Positions 1 to 9,488 are shown, counted from the stretch's first letter. The stretch is DNA of 64,000 bases from FEB-25 sp963726315 (GCA_963726315.1 CAVSBZ010000005.1:434001-498000), one strand, 5' to 3'. Made by a program: numbers and translations. Notes: a model not told the origin generated them from the letters alone.

Positions 1-122
1 GCCCTCTGCTGGAGGGCGCGTCAGACACTCCACAGAAGGGGATCATTCACTTGTATAATAAGCGTAACCGTACTCGCAATTTTTCATGCGCCGATTATAC
101 CATTATTAAAAGCGGAGAAAAA

Positions 123-599
123 ATGGATACCAAAATTGAGGATATGGTCGCTAAAATGGAGCGTTCACGGGGTCATCTGAATGCCACCCTGGATAAGGTA
201 GCATCCCAGGCAGAAATATACCCCACCTGGAAAGTGAAACAAGTGCTGGACCACATTACAGGGTGGGATGAGCTGGTATATTCTTCTTTTGCGGCGTATA
301 AAAATGGAGATGTCCCTGCACTAATGGTGGAGGATGGGATTGATCCTTTTAATGCCAGCTCAGTCGCCAGGCGCAAGGATCTAACGCTGGAACAATCACG
401 GCTGGAGTACGATGCAGCCCGCCAGCGTGTCATCCAACAACTGCGCCAGCTGCCAGCAGCGATGCTCACCCAAAAATACCCTGCACCGTGGGGAGGACTA
501 TGCACCATTTCCAGCATAGTCAGGATCTTCGTCTCACACGAGCAGGAACACGCTCAACACATTGAAGACGTTCTATCGAATTCATCCAGCGGAAAGTGA
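123..599 (+). CDS. DinB/ClbS-like four-helix-bundle protein
   Basis: A 158-residue soluble protein. The ATG at 123 is preceded by a GGAG-type ribosome site; an in-frame TTG at 51 would add 24 unconvincing residues. The pattern is that of the DinB/ClbS-DfsB fold: a short amphipathic helix, a central DHITGWDEL segment, and a C-terminal HEQEHAQH helix whose histidines could bind a metal. Family members act in thiol-dependent transfer, metal binding or protection from DNA-damaging metabolites, and no specific substrate can be read here. A second DinB-like gene follows 71 bases later, so the two may be co-transcribed. Confidence 0.75.
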   Translation: MDTKIEDMVAKMERSRGHLNATLDKVASQAEIYPTWKVKQVLDHITGWDELVYSSFAAYKNGDVPALMVEDGIDPFNASSVARRKDLTLEQSRLEYDAARQRVIQQLRQLPAAMLTQKYPAPWGGLCTISSIVRIFVSHEQEHAQHIEDVLSNSSSGK

Positions 600-670
600 G
601 ATTGCTCATTAAATTTACTGGATAAGAAAGGTGTTCCTGATATTAATCAGAATTCACGGAGTAAAAAACA

Positions 671-1201
671 ATGGATGAAATCTGGAAAGAAGTGCTGCGA
701 AGCCAGTTTGGAGCGACGATCGATATGTTTGGTAATGCGATGCGTGCCTGCCCTAATGAGCTGTGGACGGTGCACATGTGGAAGGATCCTGCCGCGCCGC
801 TTGAGTTTTCGGACTTCTGGTATATCACCTACCACACCTTGTTCTTTCTGGATTTATACCTGTCCGGTGAGGTTGAAGGGTTTGCTCCTCCTGAGCCATA
901 CAACCTTGATGAGCTGGACCCGCGTGGGTTGCTTCCCGAGCGAGTGTTTTCCAGGGAAGAATTGCTGACCTATCTGGAACACTGCCGCCAAAAGTGCCGT
1001 GAAACGATTGAGCGTTTGACAGATGAAAAAGCTCACCAGGTATATAAATTCCCCTGGGCAAAGGATGGTGTAAATTTTGCTGAGTTGTTAGTGGATAATA
1101 TGCGACACGTCCAGGAGCATGGTGCACAGCTCAATATGTTCCTGGGCCAACATGCGGGTATATCAACCCATTGGGTGGCGCGCACCAGGCAGCCCAACTA
1201 G
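671..1201 (+). CDS. DinB-superfamily protein
   Basis: A 176-residue soluble protein; a GGAG motif lies just before the ATG. It shows DinB-like helices with conserved aromatic residues (WYITYHTLFFLD) and a C-terminal MRHVQEHGAQLNMFLG helix that resembles the metal-binding HxxxH region of the superfamily. The first histidine would be in the YHT motif of helix 2. No signal peptide or membrane segment is seen. It is probably paired with the DinB protein just upstream. The function is unknown; the family includes thiol transferases and uncharacterised stress proteins. Confidence 0.7.
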   Translation: MDEIWKEVLRSQFGATIDMFGNAMRACPNELWTVHMWKDPAAPLEFSDFWYITYHTLFFLDLYLSGEVEGFAPPEPYNLDELDPRGLLPERVFSREELLTYLEHCRQKCRETIERLTDEKAHQVYKFPWAKDGVNFAELLVDNMRHVQEHGAQLNMFLGQHAGISTHWVARTRQPN

Positions 1202-1275
1202 ATTAGTTTACATCTCACCCCCTCCCATGCCAGTAAAGAATGAGTGTGCTATAATTCCGGGCATTGGAGGCAGAA

Positions 1276-1779
1276 ATGCAGGCCCCAGTACTTGTACTAA
1301 ATGCGAATTTCGAGCCGATCAACGTCTGCAATACACGCCGAGCCATAACCCTGGTGATCGATGGCAAGGCCAGTTTGATCCTGAATGGGCGCGGTGAAAT
1401 AAAGACCGTACGGCAGACTTTCCCACGCCCCTCCGTCATTCGCCTGGAAAAAATGATCCACCGACCACGCCCGCGCGTCAAGCTCACCAAGCGTGAGGTC
1501 TTAAGGCGGGATAACTATACCTGCCAATATTGTGGTGAGCATGTATCTTACCTAACCGTGGACCATGTCATCCCGCGCCACCTGGGCGGGGAGCATGTGT
1601 GGACCAACCTGGTTGCAGCCTGCCCGCATTGCAATCACCGCAAGGGTGGGCGGACGATTGAACAGGCTCAAATGCACCTGCTGCACATCCCGACCATCCC
1701 ACCGGCCTCAGCTTCTTATCTTTTTGCCCGACATTTGCACGAAAACCAGGAATGGCTACCGTTTGTAACCGGCTGGTAG
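1276..1779 (+). CDS. HNH endonuclease
   Basis: A 167-residue protein. GGAGG lies five bases before the ATG at 1276, which fixes the start; an upstream in-frame TTG is rejected. The N-terminal ~60 residues match the usual lead-in of stand-alone HNH proteins (VLVLNANFEPINVCNTRRA). The HNH core runs from about residue 80: a zinc pair C83/C86, the catalytic D96-H97 pair in DHVIPRHLGG, and a second zinc pair CPHC at 116-119 followed by NH and KGGRT. It is intact and probably cleaves or nicks DNA. It converges tail to tail with the ABC permease gene, nine bases away. No restriction or mobile-element partner is adjacent. Confidence 0.88.
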   Translation: MQAPVLVLNANFEPINVCNTRRAITLVIDGKASLILNGRGEIKTVRQTFPRPSVIRLEKMIHRPRPRVKLTKREVLRRDNYTCQYCGEHVSYLTVDHVIPRHLGGEHVWTNLVAACPHCNHRKGGRTIEQAQMHLLHIPTIPPASASYLFARHLHENQEWLPFVTGW

Positions 1780-1787
1780 CGAGTTGA

Positions 1788-3221
1788 TCAACCCCCACCC
1801 AGCAGCTTGATCATAAGCTGCGGGCTGACGAAAACCTCCAGGATAGCTGCACCAAAAAATAGTGGCACCACCAGGGCAATGGTGATCTTTGCCCAATCGG
1901 CGATGGCTATGACCAGCCCCTCACTGATCGACAGATTCTGGTTGGCTGTCACGAAGCTTGCCCCCACCCGCAGGATGGCCGCTCCTGATAGGATGATGGC
2001 TGGGATTTCGAGCAGACCGTGGGGTAACGTGAAGGCTGCCAGGACGGTCAGCGGGTTCAGTCCGGTCAGGCCGGCTGCGGCTGAAAAGAATCCAATCAGT
2101 CCCACTGGCAGCAACAGGATGAGAACTCCGGCTACCCCCAGTGAGATGCTTCCCAACACGGCTGCGATGCTGACAGCCCGCAGGTTGTGCCACCAAACAG
2201 TCAGTACATTGCTGGTGCTAAAAAAACCAATCTGGCGGAATTGGCTCAATATTTGTTCATCTACGATTTTTAAGCGGTCAAACCCGAACATCCCTGCAGT
2301 CAGCCCCAGCGCTTTCACCTGGACCGCGCCCATGTAGGTCGCACCAACCAGCAGGAGCGTCATCCAACCGATCGGGACAGCCATTTGACGCAGCGTGTGG
2401 GGAATTTCGTGCCTGTACCAATCCCAGGGTGAACGCGCGCTACCAATAAATTGGTTGCGGAACACATTCCACATCCTTCTGAAGTTAATCGTATCGATCT
2501 CATGCCCCAGCAGTTCCTCCCGGTTTAAGTGAGTGATTCCCATGCGGATTAACAATACCGCCAGAATTACCAATGCCAGCACCGCCCACCACAACACCCG
2601 GTAATCGGCATACAGCATCATCACCGACTCCACCTGGATCAACAATGCCACCGGAATGATAATAAATGAGGCCAGGAGGTTGGCTGCGCGCACGGAGGTA
2701 GCCTGAGTGGAAATGACCACTGCCCCGCATACCATCACCAGGGCTTGTACAGCCGTCAGCAGGATAATTAAAAGCAGAAACATTGGTTCTGCTCTCCAGG
2801 TGGTGTTGTTATAAATTCCAGCCAGGTAAACCGCCATCCCCAGGTAGGAGGCGAACAGGGGAATAAAAATGCATGCGACCAGTTTTCCCAGGTAAAGCTG
2901 GAAATCCGTCAGGGGGCTGCTCAATAATGGCTCAATGCTGCGCCGCTCTGTCTCACCGGCGAAGCTTTCCAGGGCAATGACTAACGAGATGGAGATGGGG
3001 AAGAAACCCACGATCATCAGCAGAAAAGGGATGAACCTTTCCGCCAAAATATTCGCTCCATATCTCTGCATGAAATCCAAAATACGGCGGGTGGTGAAAT
3101 TTGCCAGGAATGGAAAAATCAGTGTGAGTACGGCGATAGGCAGAATGATACGCCAGTCCCTCAGCTGGTCGCGGATTTCCCGGCGAGTGATGATCATTGC
3201 AACCCGGATATCATCCAGCAT
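1788..3221 (-). CDS. ABC-2 permease fused to a SpoIIM-like domain
   Basis: A 477-residue polytopic membrane protein. The start at 3221 overlaps the end of the ATPase gene by 11 bases and has a GGGA site; a longer frame from 3290 would lie mostly inside the ATPase gene. Residues ~1-245 resemble the NatB/ABC-2 permease: a cytosolic lead, a hydrophobic segment, a large loop, then ESFAGETERRSIEPLLSSP, the conserved coupling motif, and five further membrane segments. After a cytosolic linker, residues ~300-477 match SpoIIM (DUF95), including the hallmark PHGLLEIPAIILSGA. The pair probably exports Na+, peptide or lipid; the substrate is unknown. Joining the two domains in one chain is unusual. Confidence 0.85.
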   Translation of the reverse strand: MLDDIRVAMIITRREIRDQLRDWRIILPIAVLTLIFPFLANFTTRRILDFMQRYGANILAERFIPFLLMIVGFFPISISLVIALESFAGETERRSIEPLLSSPLTDFQLYLGKLVACIFIPLFASYLGMAVYLAGIYNNTTWRAEPMFLLLIILLTAVQALVMVCGAVVISTQATSVRAANLLASFIIIPVALLIQVESVMMLYADYRVLWWAVLALVILAVLLIRMGITHLNREELLGHEIDTINFRRMWNVFRNQFIGSARSPWDWYRHEIPHTLRQMAVPIGWMTLLLVGATYMGAVQVKALGLTAGMFGFDRLKIVDEQILSQFRQIGFFSTSNVLTVWWHNLRAVSIAAVLGSISLGVAGVLILLLPVGLIGFFSAAAGLTGLNPLTVLAAFTLPHGLLEIPAIILSGAAILRVGASFVTANQNLSISEGLVIAIADWAKITIALVVPLFFGAAILEVFVSPQLMIKLLGGG

Positions 3222-4194
3222 GGTTCGTCCCTTCGATGGAGGGTGCAGTCTCATCCAAAGGTATAACGTGTGCAATATTTGATGAGTCATTCATCGCTTG
3301 CAAGTAGGCTTTTTCCAGACTGCGTGGGACTTCGGCAATCCTGATCACTGGCAGTTTTTCATTTACCAGGTATTGTATGACAAGGGGGTTCACCTGTATT
3401 GGGTTAGCAGTCTCATAGCGGATCCAATCTTCACCCCGATTGGTCAATGTTGCGGACCCAGGCAGGTCAATATCCAACGCCTCCAGGCTCACTCCCAGGC
3501 GGACTTCGAACTGAGGCGGTCCTAATAGCTGCGTTTTAAGTTCTTCCACTTCTCCTGAAGTAATGATCCGCCCGCGGTGGATGATCGCGATTTTATCTGC
3601 CAGCTCTTCGGCTTCTGCCAGGTTATGGGTGCAGATGATGATTGCCCGGTTGGCACTGCGCAACCCGTGGATGGCATCCCGAACTAATTTTGCACTTTCC
3701 GGGTCCATGGCAGATGTTGGCTCGTCCATCAACAACACGGGTGGGTTATGATAAAGGGCTCGAGCTAACGCCAACTTCTGGCGCATTCCTTTTGAGTACT
3801 CTCCAATCCTTCGGCGGCGGTCATCCCAGAGACCGAATTGCTCGAGCAACTCATCCGTTCGCTTACGGCGAGCTGCGGTATCCATGCGGTAGACCTGACC
3901 GAAGAAATCGAGATATTCCAATGAAGTCATCCGCCCGTAAAGCCCATGTTGCTCGGTGAGCACACCCACAGAGGCGCGCACTTCCGCCGGATGGGTTACC
4001 ACGTCGTATCCTGCCACCCGCGCCCAACCTGATGTGGGTCGCAACACGGAGGTCAGCATGCGTAGGGTGGTCGTCTTGCCAGCGCCGTTGGGACCCAGCA
4101 ATGCCAGCACCTGCCCAGATTTGACGTCCAGGCTAACGTGGTCCACCGCCAGAAAATTGTTAAATTCTTTTGTAAGGTTATCAGTTTGGATCAT
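3211..4194 (-). CDS. ABC transporter ATP-binding protein
   Basis: A 327-residue ATPase of the NatA/CcmA type. Visible motifs are Walker A (GPNGAGKTT, near residue 35), a signature reading YSKGMRQKL near 139, Walker B (VLLMDEPTS, near 158) and the switch histidine in ICTHNLAEAEE. A C-terminal ~100-residue extension beyond the nucleotide-binding domain is typical of this exporter class. Its stop overlaps the permease start, indicating translational coupling. It would energise the permease/SpoIIM partner from the cytoplasmic face. Confidence 0.93.
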   Translation of the reverse strand: MIQTDNLTKEFNNFLAVDHVSLDVKSGQVLALLGPNGAGKTTTLRMLTSVLRPTSGWARVAGYDVVTHPAEVRASVGVLTEQHGLYGRMTSLEYLDFFGQVYRMDTAARRKRTDELLEQFGLWDDRRRRIGEYSKGMRQKLALARALYHNPPVLLMDEPTSAMDPESAKLVRDAIHGLRSANRAIIICTHNLAEAEELADKIAIIHRGRIITSGEVEELKTQLLGPPQFEVRLGVSLEALDIDLPGSATLTNRGEDWIRYETANPIQVNPLVIQYLVNEKLPVIRIAEVPRSLEKAYLQAMNDSSNIAHVIPLDETAPSIEGTNHAG

Positions 4195-4249
4195 TCAATC
4201 CAGGGATGCACTTGATAAACTTTCCTGCCGGCTCTCTCTCATTGACTGT

Positions 4250-5116
4250 CTAGGTTGCAGGTTGACCGATATCCTCAGATGGGGTCTCGTGCTTGCGGTG
4301 GCGCCAGAAAAGTAAAAAGGCGGATACCAGCGCCACAAGCAGCATGACCGTTTGGTTGAAATTAATCGTCCCAAAACGGGGTGAGTCAAGGCGCACGAAT
4401 TCCAGGAAAAATCTGCCGATTGGATAACCGATCAGGTACATCAGGAGAATATCTCCATCTTTTAGCTTATCCCCAAATTTTCTCGACATAAACAACAAGA
4501 ACGCCATATTCAGCAAGTTCCACAATGACTCGTATAGAAATAGAGGCTGGAAGGTGGAAAAATCTGTATATCCGGGAACACGATGGCTTGGATCAATATA
4601 TATTGCCCACGGCAATGTGCTCGGTTTTCCGTACAATTCCTGGTTGAAGAAGTTCCCCCAGCGTCCAATTGCCTGTGCCAATGCCACCCCTGGTACGGCA
4701 AGATCCGCCCACACCAGGAAGCTTTGCTTTCTATGGCGGGCATAAAAATACAACGCTACTCCGCCACCGATGATTCCTCCGGGTATGCCTAATCCGCCAT
4801 TCCATATGGAGATAATATCTTTAAGGTTTATCAGGATGGATGTGTTATGAATAAAGTAGGGATTAACTAATTTGTTACTCACAGAATCAAGGACCAACAT
4901 GCTGGGAGGAGGTGTAAAGATGTGCCATAAGCGAGCGCCGATAATACCTCCAATCAGAACCCAAAGCAGCGCATCCCACACAAATTCGCTACTTAATCCT
5001 TTGCGCTTCGCTTCATTCTGTACCAGGAATGCGGCTGCAAGTGCTCCCAGCATGATAAGTATTCCGTAAAAATGGATGTATATCTGTGTAAAAGGGATAA
5101 AAAAACCATCAGGCAT
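4250..5116 (-). CDS. lgt: Phosphatidylglycerol--prolipoprotein diacylglyceryl transferase
   Basis: Lgt transfers diacylglycerol from phosphatidylglycerol to the lipobox cysteine of prolipoproteins in the cytoplasmic membrane. The 288-residue length and about seven membrane segments fit the family. The signature IGRWGNFFNQELYG sits at residues ~150-163 and contains the conserved Arg-Asn-Glu core. The conserved N-terminal HFYG motif is at ~15-18 and a GRFFLEFVR motif lies near the end. The window encodes at least three lipobox proteins (near 12.1, 49.4 and 61.9 kb) that would be substrates. It lies between the ABC exporter and a phosphatidyltransferase on the same strand. Confidence 0.96.
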   Translation of the reverse strand: MPDGFFIPFTQIYIHFYGILIMLGALAAAFLVQNEAKRKGLSSEFVWDALLWVLIGGIIGARLWHIFTPPPSMLVLDSVSNKLVNPYFIHNTSILINLKDIISIWNGGLGIPGGIIGGGVALYFYARHRKQSFLVWADLAVPGVALAQAIGRWGNFFNQELYGKPSTLPWAIYIDPSHRVPGYTDFSTFQPLFLYESLWNLLNMAFLLFMSRKFGDKLKDGDILLMYLIGYPIGRFFLEFVRLDSPRFGTINFNQTVMLLVALVSAFLLFWRHRKHETPSEDIGQPAT

Positions 5117-5206
5117 GGCAACCTCTTATCGCTATGTTGTAATTTGCTGAACCTAATTCCACTAATACTTGCTTCGCTAGAGTTTACTTCGCTAGATCTT
5201 GCTTTG

Positions 5207-5905
5207 TTAATTCTTGCGAAGGATTTTGTTTTGCTCGTGCGCCTGGCGTCGTACATCCATGATACGTTGGATAGCGGTAATATTAGCCAATACCGCGATG
5301 ATCCACACACCCACCATGGGAATACTGAGAATTAAGCTGGGCGCCAGTACCAGGTAGCGTTCGAACCGTCCCAGAAACCCCACCTTCGTATCCATACCCA
5401 AAGAAGCCGCCCGCGCTCTGATGTATGACACCAAAACCGATCCACCTGCAGCGATATAAATCCCCAGCACGGCAAGCATATCCCCTTTTTGCGTGAAGTA
5501 ATATAATAGCCCACCATAAATGAACAGCTCGGAATAGCGGTCAGTAACAGAATCGACGAAGGCTCCAAAATCAGATGGCATGCCTCGCAAGCGTGCCATG
5601 GTGCCATCTATGGAATCTACCAGACCCATTACCATGATCAGAATACCGCCAACGGTAATATACCCAAATGCAAGCAAGATTGCACCAATAATTGTGCCTG
5701 CCAGTCCCATCAGGGTCATGGTATTTGGGTATATCCCCAGGCGGTTAAAAAATGCTCCGACCGGATCTAATATCCCTTTAAATACAACCCGCGCCCGGTC
5801 CGAGAATGTTACCGGTCTCTTTTTGGTTTGTGAATTTTCCACCTGGTTTATCGCGCTGCCTTTCTTACCTAAAATCGGAATGACGTATGCTATCTCATGC
5901 GTCAT
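5207..5905 (-). CDS. CDP-alcohol phosphatidyltransferase family protein
   Basis: A 232-residue integral membrane enzyme that displaces CMP from a CDP-lipid with an alcohol head group. The full family signature is present at residues ~97-122: D-x2-D-G-x2-A-R-x8-G-x3-D-x3-D (it begins DSIDGTMAR and ends GAFVDSVTD). Hydrophobic helices follow. The head group (glycerol phosphate, inositol phosphate or other) cannot be assigned from sequence alone; the layout resembles phosphatidylglycerophosphate and phosphatidylinositol-phosphate synthases. The first ~35 residues are polar and poorly typical, so the true start may be internal. The neighbour lgt uses the product class of this pathway. Confidence 0.88.
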   Translation of the reverse strand: MTHEIAYVIPILGKKGSAINQVENSQTKKRPVTFSDRARVVFKGILDPVGAFFNRLGIYPNTMTLMGLAGTIIGAILLAFGYITVGGILIMVMGLVDSIDGTMARLRGMPSDFGAFVDSVTDRYSELFIYGGLLYYFTQKGDMLAVLGIYIAAGGSVLVSYIRARAASLGMDTKVGFLGRFERYLVLAPSLILSIPMVGVWIIAVLANITAIQRIMDVRRQAHEQNKILRKN

Positions 5906-5972
5906 TGGATGTCAAGATGAATTTTGACCTTGAGGGAATAGACTGGTGCCTTTCCGGCCTCGCCTGCCCTAA

Positions 5973-6011
5973 TTGAGAAGAGGAATGTCAATCCTCAACT
6001 CAACGTTTTTT
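5973..6011 (+). terminator. Orphan intrinsic terminator on the plus strand
   Basis: A perfectly symmetrical interrupted hairpin: TTGAG-aa-GAGGA, a 7-base loop, then TCCTC-aa-CTCAA, followed by CG and six T. The T tract is present only for plus-strand transcription, yet both flanking genes (the phosphatidyltransferase and ftsK) run on the minus strand. It may end a small plus-strand or antisense RNA. Confidence 0.6.
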
Positions 6012-6093
6012 AATTATCTATCCTGGGATAAATACTAATCATGAGGCACTGTCCGAACTTTGCTCTAGATATAAGAGATATCAATATCGTTTG

Positions 6094-8367
6094 CTATTCT
6101 TCTTCCTCGGTTTCTTCACTATCCAGGAGCACTTCCCGCTCGCGTCCACCTGTCTGGGCTGGACCGACTATTCCCATCTCTTCGAGCTCATCCATCAGTC
6201 GTGCCGCACGGGGATAACCGATACGCATCCTGCGCTGGAGCATCGAAGCGCTGGTATGCTTCTCCCCCTCCAGCATATCGATAGCTTTCTTCACCAGCTC
6301 ATCACGGTCTGCCATAACAGCTTCGTCTTTCAGGAACTCTTCCCAGGGAGGTACGGCACCGCTTTCCGGTGGGTGCACGGTCTGCCAGTACAGGATGAGC
6401 TTATCAATTTCAGCATCAGAAACCATCACCCCTTGCACTCTCATCGGAGCAGCTACTTCAGGCGGCATGAACAGCATATCTCCGTGCCCCAGCAGGCTCT
6501 CAGCCCCGCCCGTATCGAGGATCACCCGCGAGTCGACCGACGATGCCACCGCAAATGAGAGCCGGGCGGGGAAGTTCGCCTTGATCAGCCCGGTCACCAC
6601 ATCTGTGCTCGGGCGTTGGGTTGCCACTACCAGGTGGATGCCGGTGGCGCGTGCCAGCTGTGCCAACCGGATCAGCATGGGTTCGGTCTGGTCTGGGGCT
6701 GTCATCATCAGGTCGGCGAGCTCGTCAATCAAGACTACGATGCGCGGTAGTGGTTCAGCGACTTTGTGCCGCCGTGCCCTGCGGTTATACGAGTCGATAT
6801 TGCGGGCATGCATTTCCTCCAGCAGTTTATAACGCCGATCCATCTCTACCACCACCCAACGCAGTACGCCTAGGATGCGTTGGATATCCGTCTCCACTTT
6901 TCCAAACATGTGGGGTAATCCATTAAAGCGCACCAGCTCGACCATCTTGGGGTCGATCATCACGATCCGCAACTCGTCGGGGGTGTTATTCATCACCAGG
7001 CAAGCAGTGATCGCCGCGATGCATACCGATTTTCCTGATCCCGTCGTACCAGCGATCAGCAAGTGAGGCATTGTGCCCAGGTCAGCCACCACAGGTAGAC
7101 CTGAGACGTCGCGCCCGAGGGCAATCGTCAGGGGGGACCCTACTTTGTAAAATGATTCTGTCTCGAGGATCGAACGTAAGCGAACCATGCTGGTACGCGA
7201 ATTGGGCACCTCGATCCCCACAAAGGGTCGTCCGGGCACCGGTGCTTCGATACGCAGTCGCTCGGCGGATAACGCCAGCGCCAGGTCACGCCTCAGGCCG
7301 GCAATCTGGGCGACCCGCACTTTGATGCGGTTATCCAGTTCATCCACTGAGCCGCCTTTATCTACAAAGCCGGGCTCGACGGCAAATTGGGTCACGGTTG
7401 GTCCAACGCGGTATCCGACAACTTTTGCAGGGATGCCAAACTCGGCCAGTGATTTCTCGATCATCCCCGCAGTCTGGTTGATACTGCGCTCATCAGGACG
7501 GTCAAGTTGGTCCCGTACCAGCAGCTCGAGGGACGGCAGGTGCTCATCTCTCGGTGGGAGGGGGACGTTCCTGGCAGGTTCGTTGGCGGTGTTCAGCCTT
7601 TTGCGAAATTCAGCCGGCACGATGGGTCGACGTTTTTTACGGTCGGACCCTGATAATGAGCTCCCTGTTTGTGCTACTGCGGGGGCTACGCTGACCGCGG
7701 GTTCATTCACCAACGGGCTCGGTGGTTTTGGCGCCGTCAATTTTTGTAAGTATTTATAGACCGGGGAAACCAGACCCAATCCATATCCAAGGCAAAGCAA
7801 GGTGATCAACCCCAAGACCAACCCTCCCCAGATATTACGGTCCAGGCTCACCAGACCCAGTCCCAACGCCACCAGCTCAGCCAATCCCCAACCGACGAAG
7901 CCGCCATCCAGGCCAAGCTCAGCCCGTTCTACCAGCCTGCCTCCAATAACAGCTAGCAAACCCAGTATGGCGAATGCCGCCACTTCAAGTGCAATAATCC
8001 TCCCCCACGGAATCCTAGAGGAAGGGGGAGTACTAAGCTCCCCATTAACTCCTGGTTTAATCGCCCGCAGGCGGAGCACCATAATCCCTGCAGCTGTGGC
8101 AGCGATCACCACCAGGAAAGCTCCATATCCAAAGGCGTGCCGAACGAGGTTGCGCCATACAGTGATCAACGTGCCTCCAGACAGCTGGGGCAGGTACAAG
8201 GCGATCAGGGTGATCATGGCGAAAGCTAGAAGAAACACCCCGATAAAATCATAGGTGAAGCGTTGGAAGCGTGCCAAAAATCCAACGCCTCGATCGACGA
8301 GGCCGTCAAATTCACGGGTCGTGGGTGCTTCCTTGTCTGGGGAGCGTGTGCTTTTTCTGGGTGTCAT
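6094..8367 (-). CDS. ftsK: FtsK/SpoIIIE DNA translocase
   Basis: A 757-residue double-stranded DNA pump that clears chromosome ends through the division septum. The N-terminal ~210 residues carry four to five membrane segments. A short Pro/Arg-rich linker follows, which is compact compared with E. coli FtsK and closer to SpoIIIE. The motor has Walker A (GTTGSGKS, ~residue 420) and Walker B (VVLIDELADLMM, ~520). The C-terminal gamma winged helix, which reads KOPS/SRS-type sequences, is seen from about residue 680 (KHTSASMLQRRMRIGYPRAARLMDEL, given here as two motifs KHTSASMLQRR and MRIGYPRAARL). The tail is acidic. It appears intact. Confidence 0.95.
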   Translation of the reverse strand: MTPRKSTRSPDKEAPTTREFDGLVDRGVGFLARFQRFTYDFIGVFLLAFAMITLIALYLPQLSGGTLITVWRNLVRHAFGYGAFLVVIAATAAGIMVLRLRAIKPGVNGELSTPPSSRIPWGRIIALEVAAFAILGLLAVIGGRLVERAELGLDGGFVGWGLAELVALGLGLVSLDRNIWGGLVLGLITLLCLGYGLGLVSPVYKYLQKLTAPKPPSPLVNEPAVSVAPAVAQTGSSLSGSDRKKRRPIVPAEFRKRLNTANEPARNVPLPPRDEHLPSLELLVRDQLDRPDERSINQTAGMIEKSLAEFGIPAKVVGYRVGPTVTQFAVEPGFVDKGGSVDELDNRIKVRVAQIAGLRRDLALALSAERLRIEAPVPGRPFVGIEVPNSRTSMVRLRSILETESFYKVGSPLTIALGRDVSGLPVVADLGTMPHLLIAGTTGSGKSVCIAAITACLVMNNTPDELRIVMIDPKMVELVRFNGLPHMFGKVETDIQRILGVLRWVVVEMDRRYKLLEEMHARNIDSYNRRARRHKVAEPLPRIVVLIDELADLMMTAPDQTEPMLIRLAQLARATGIHLVVATQRPSTDVVTGLIKANFPARLSFAVASSVDSRVILDTGGAESLLGHGDMLFMPPEVAAPMRVQGVMVSDAEIDKLILYWQTVHPPESGAVPPWEEFLKDEAVMADRDELVKKAIDMLEGEKHTSASMLQRRMRIGYPRAARLMDELEEMGIVGPAQTGGREREVLLDSEETEEEE

Positions 8368-8533
8368 TGCCCGATGTCTATGTAATTATCCGATGTCAAT
8401 GTTATAAAACTGATTCTTAGTATACATCAACTTTTCAAGCTGCTTCCTGCCGGTGATCTCTTGGGAGCGATAACCTGGTGTAGTTTGCTTGAAATTCTGT
8501 GGATTATTTTGGAAGGTACCGACCTGTTATCGC

Positions 8534-9488
8534 TTAATCCGGCAGCTCAGGCACTTTACCTGCTTCAGCCCTGGAGGCGATGTAGATTCCCGCCAGGATC
8601 AACGCACCTCCCACCAACTTGATCGGGGTGGGCTTTTCATGCAATATGAAATATGCCAGGATGGTCGACCCGATGGGTTCACCCAGCAAAGTGATCGATA
8701 CCAGTGCCGCTGAGAGGTAACCCAACGCCCAATTGAAGGTGGAATGCCCGATCAGCTGCGGGATGATTGCCAGCAGAGATCATCCATAAATAGGTTTCCG
8801 GAGAGTATCCAAATGGACTTTCGCCAGCAGAGATCATTATGATGATGAGTACAACTGCCGCCATGCCGTAGACTAACGAGATATAACTGACCAGCGACAT
8901 ATTGGCACGCAGCTTCCGCCCGATCAATAAGTATCCAGCTCCAGCAATTGCACCACATAGCGCCAGCACGTCTCCTATAAAGGCGCGACCATGAATGAAA
9001 TTGGACAGATTCGGGCAGGTGATTCCAGCTGTGGTGACAATGCATGAATCGCTGACAGCGATCACCAACACACCTAGCAGGGTAAAGAACAGACCGATCC
9101 ACACTGCTCGAAGGATCGATTCTTTAATCGTGAAGGGTGAGAGCAGCGCCACCCACAGCGGTATAGTACTCACCAATACCACCGAGCTCGCTACCGTGGT
9201 GTATTGCAGTGAAGTGATCCAGGTGGCGAAATGTAGTGCCAGAAAAATACCCGAAAGCAGCGCAAATAATAGTTCTTTCCGCTTAAGCGAGGTCAGCTCG
9301 CGCTTGTGAGTGGAGGCAGCGACCGGCACCAGGATAATCGATGCAATTGTGAGACGCCAGGCTGCAATCACAATGGAAGGAGCTTCTTCTTGCGCATAGC
9401 GAATAAAAATAGAGGCTGTCGAAACTGCCAGTATGCCGAACGATATGGCGATGATTGGCGAAATTGGGGGTTTATTGGGTGAATTCAT
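8534..9488 (-). pseudogene. EamA/DMT-family exporter, frameshifted
   Basis: A drug/metabolite transporter with two five-helix EamA repeats. The first 235 or so codons (from ATG at 9488) read well through eight helices, then the frame is lost near 8770 just after the motif YLWMIS. The last two helices continue in another frame (LGYLSAALVSITLLGEP to the stop at 8534). Comparing the two frames, the expected coding sequence needs two more bases, or one fewer, at the junction. The broken segment reads ISAG exactly like a copy 54 bases away, so the lesion may be templated. If the lesion is real the protein loses its final helices; if it is a base-calling error the gene is intact (~318 residues). 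Confidence 0.82.
8769..8837. repeat. 15-bp direct repeat pair at the EamA frameshift
   Basis: The 15-mer GCCAGCAGAGATCAT occurs at 8769-8783 and again at 8823-8837, 54 bases apart. The first copy sits exactly on the reading-frame break of the EamA gene. Repeat-templated mutation or a repeat-driven assembly slip would both explain the lesion. Confidence 0.75.

Noticed and set aside
1807..2337. A 176-codon plus-strand frame.
   Set aside because: Antisense to the ABC-2/SpoIIM permease; the antisense of hydrophobic codons gives a spurious long frame.
7187..7759. A 190-codon plus-strand frame inside ftsK.
   Set aside because: Antisense to conserved FtsK sequence; Ser/Arg/Thr-rich shadow composition.
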